Positions 61,201 through 64,000 of a stretch of DNA of 64,000 bases are shown here, one piece after another. Each line of letters begins with the position of its first letter. The stretch's first letter is position 1. This stretch comes from Allodiplogaster sudhausi (Eukaryota > Nematoda > Chromadorea > Rhabditida > Diplogasteridae). The position numbers and the translations under genes are program-made. Under the pieces are notes generated by a model. It saw nothing but the letters and a program-made list of their open reading frames with translations, did no database searches and was not told the DNA's origin. Where the stretch lies: assembly GCA_945643635.1 (NCBI GenBank), contig CALZFC010000268.1, positions 1,706,001 to 1,770,000 on the forward strand, in the 5' to 3' direction.

Positions 61201-62345
61201 ATTCCCACCCATTGCAATGATCCACCCCTCGTCTGATCCGGCCCTACAGAAGAGAAGGGGATCCAGTCGTATAAAAATCTATTTCGCGAACTCCACGGCA
61301 ACGCACAAAAATGTTGAATCCTTGGTCGCGAACCCAAGAGAAAATTCCCGGGATCAGCTCCTTTTTCGGTTTTTTTCTTCGTCTTTTTTTCTCGTTCCAT
61401 TAAAAATATCTCAATATAGAGCACCAAACTAAATTAATCTCTAGCTCTCCAAAAAAAGGAATCCGAGCATCAAAAGAATTACCGTTCTCTTCAAAGCTGG
61501 TTTTTTTTTATCTTCTCTCGCTAAAGCGCCCTAGTAGAATCTGATTTGGAAACCAAATTAATTTACTGTATAAAATAAGAAGAACGGCGTCTACAGATTG
61601 GGTTTTTTTCTTTTCATTTTCGTCTGCTTCTTTTTTTCTTCTGATTCCCTCGTTCCTCTCAATCACAATCCACTTTGTTTCTCCACGACGACCCAGAAAC
61701 ATCCGTTGCTCTTGATTCTCTCTCTCTCTCTCGCCCTCTCTCTCTCTCTCTCTTTCGCCCGCTATCTCCTCTTAACGCTCCAAATTCATTTTTCTCTCTT
61801 TCTCACTCTCTGCCCTCTCTCTCTCTCTTCCCTCAAAGTGATTATTTGGCTCTGTGCCAATTTCAGTGTCGGGGGGGGGGGGGGCGGAAAGAATAAAAGA
61901 AGAAGATGGAATCGATGGAATATCTCTCTCTCTTTCTCTCTCTCTCCCTCCATCTCTCTCTCTTAATCTCTCCCTTTCTTTCTTTCTCCCTCTCTCTCTC
62001 CCCATCACGTAAAATTCCTCGTCGTCCGTCTCCAGAGCTGCCACAACTAACAACACATCCAGACAATTCGTCTCTTGCACCAGTACCAAGGGCACTCCAG
62101 AGCAATTCCACCAAAGCAATGTAATGAAGGCGCGGCAAGACGAAGAAGGCACACATTTCGGGCAATACGGACAGGAGAGGAGGTAAACAGCCCAGGGGGT
62201 GACAGGGGGGGGGGGTTAAGAGGAGGACGGGGGGGATAAGAGTACCCTATATCAGGAGGAGGAGATACATGGCCCCCAAAGTGCAGCACAATTGAATCGC
62301 GCTTCATTACGCCTCTTCGCGTGCAACGGCATTGAAAAAAAGAAA

Positions 62346-62382
<37 letters not shown>

Positions 62383-63101
62383 GAATGAGGGAGAGAGAGA
62401 AAGAGCCAGGTAGAGATAGGGAAGCTGGACAGTGAGCAAGCTAAAGTGACATGGGCACCGGGAAGCCGTTGTCGAAAATTCCCATTTTCTTTCACTCTCT
62501 CTCTCTCTCCCTGTAGCACTCTCTTTCCCATCTTTTCTCTCTTTCTCTATTCCCTCAATCTCTCACTTCCCTTCTCCCCTCTCTCTATCTATTCCATACG
62601 AAACAAATGTGGCGATGGCCAGCATATTTGCGAAAAGGATCTGATGGCGAAATATTAAAAAATAAAATAAAAGAATTTCACTTTTAAGAGTAAGCATAAA
62701 TTGTCGTTAAATTGAAAAGTGAAAAAAATTTTGATCCTACAAAAAAAAAGTATAAACCAGCCACAGGTAGCATTGTCCTACGTATCAGGGGATCTACTTG
62801 ACGGAAAACTTCCATTATGGAATTTTCTCGATATGACTCCATCCGATCTGACAATGAGACAGACGTTCAACAAAGGCAGAAGATGAAGAGCGGCTAGAGT
62901 AACTCTGCGGGATGCGGAATATGGGAAACATGCGCGCAGAGAGATTAAGAGAGAGAGAGAGAGAGAGAGAGAAAGCGGGAGAGAGAGCGAGAGAGTGAGA
63001 GAGAGAAAGCGGGAGAGAGAGTGGCAGAGAAAGACAGAGTGCGTATACCCGGGATTAGTTTGGATTAAAAGGGGCGTGGTCTTGGAAGAAGACTCTTTTC
63101 A

Positions 63102-63142
<41 letters not shown>

Positions 63143-63213
63143 TTCTCTCACTGGCTGGTGATAGAGAAGAGTAATGGAAACTGACTAGAGAGTATTAGGG
63201 GTAGAGAAGGTAT

Positions 63214-63248
<35 letters not shown>

Positions 63249-64000
63249 GTCCGAATATGGGTGTCGGGACCGTTGTTTTGTGCTACAGAATGCAAGGCAA
63301 AACGGACCATCATCAAGCAGGCCGAGAACTAGTTTCCTCTTTCGCTGCCTCTCTCTCTCTCTTCTCCCTTTCTTTATCTCTCACTCTCTTCCTCTTTCTC
63401 GTTCTCCCTTTCTCTCTTTCCCCTCTCTCTCTCTCATCCTCTCTCTAATTCTCGCTCGAACAACGGAACAAATACGTGAATGAAAATGTTGAAGAAGAGC
63501 CACAGCCTCTCGAACAAGGTCGGGCATGGAAAAGGGAGGAGACGAGATATTTGGCAGTCAAAATGAGAGAAAGAGAGAGCGAGAGAGAAAGAGAGAGTGA
63601 GAGAGAGAGAGGAAAAGTGAGAAGGAGAAGAGGAAGAGAGCGAGAGACTGAGAGAAATGGACCTTCTCATACATACATACTTCTCGAGTACCATCCCTAC
63701 ATCATATACGGTCAGCGGGTCGTCCACCTGGTCACTCTTATAACCAGATCCGGAGCCGTAAAAGTGCAAGGAATATGCGCGGCCTCTTCACAACTATCTC
63801 TCAAAAAGCGGCTGTAGATCCACGTAGATGAGTGAAGGACTGTCACGGACGCTTCTCTAGCGCCTTTTGCGAAAACCACCCGGCTAGGGAGTGCTTGAAA
63901 ATGGTGAGAGAGGGAGAGAGAGAGAGAAATAGAGAGAGAGAGAGAGAGAGAGAGAAGACGACCATAAACAGAAAAGATTCCAAAGCAGTAGCGGGATTAG
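60060..64000. repeat. Right-end GA/CT region without recognised exons
   Basis: (GA)n: 60060-60155, 62345-62410, 62945-63040, 63215-63245, 63565-63650, 63905-63955. (CT)n: 60270-60415, 60483-60590, 60783-61020, 61110-61200, 61715-61840, 61920-62010, 62490-62590, 63100-63140, 63348-63450. G runs at 61869 and 62208. The missing ELAV first exon could be here but I cannot identify it. Confidence 0.7.

Overview
The window is a piece of nuclear genome from an invertebrate animal. It carries four spliced protein genes with about 80 introns, mostly GT-AG, many ending in a TTTTCAG-like acceptor. Exons are GC-richer than the AT-rich introns. Motifs such as GCGGGAAATTCAAAT and TACGGTAATC recur in introns and look nematode-like, but the species and phylum cannot be fixed from this sequence. 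I joined exons by hand by matching reading phase across each junction. All four models come out divisible by three.

Layout. (1) 1128-30801, minus strand: a complete gene for the largest subunit of RNA polymerase I (POLR1A/RPA1), 54 exons, about 1,798 residues. Its last three exons are scattered through 11 kb of GA/CT repeat, with introns of 5.9 and 3.6 kb. (2) 31989-33288, minus: a small single-chromodomain protein with a basic, AT-hook-like tail, five exons, 149 residues. (3) 33.4-40.6 kb: a gene-poor, repeat-filled stretch. (4) 40576-45013, plus: a secreted M14A metallocarboxypeptidase, 14 exons, 460 residues. (5) 47415-56496, minus: an ELAV/Hu-type RNA-binding protein with three RRMs, 13 exons recognised, 448 residues, 5' end not found. 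(6) 56730-59798: a 3.07-kb foldback transposon bounded by a perfect 9-bp target duplication. (7) 60-64 kb: GA/CT repeats with no recognisable exon.

Repeats dominate. Dozens of (GA)n/(CT)n blocks of 50-400 bp switch strand every few hundred bases and create long false Ser/Leu-rich or Arg/Glu-rich ORFs. Introns also hold private tandem arrays that often begin within about 25 nt of the 5' splice site, and one array carries repeated copies of its own donor sequence. Mobile elements include the foldback element, a 116-bp hAT-type MITE, four copies of a palindromic MITE-like repeat, and a 190-bp segment that resembles retroelement strong-stop cDNA (R-U5-PBS) flanked by 110-bp perfect direct repeats.

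The genes show no pathway link. Pol I subunit and chromodomain protein are tandem on the minus strand; the carboxypeptidase and ELAV genes converge on a 2.4-kb spacer. The best candidates for something undescribed are the foldback element, the donor-anchored intron arrays and the strong-stop-like insertion.
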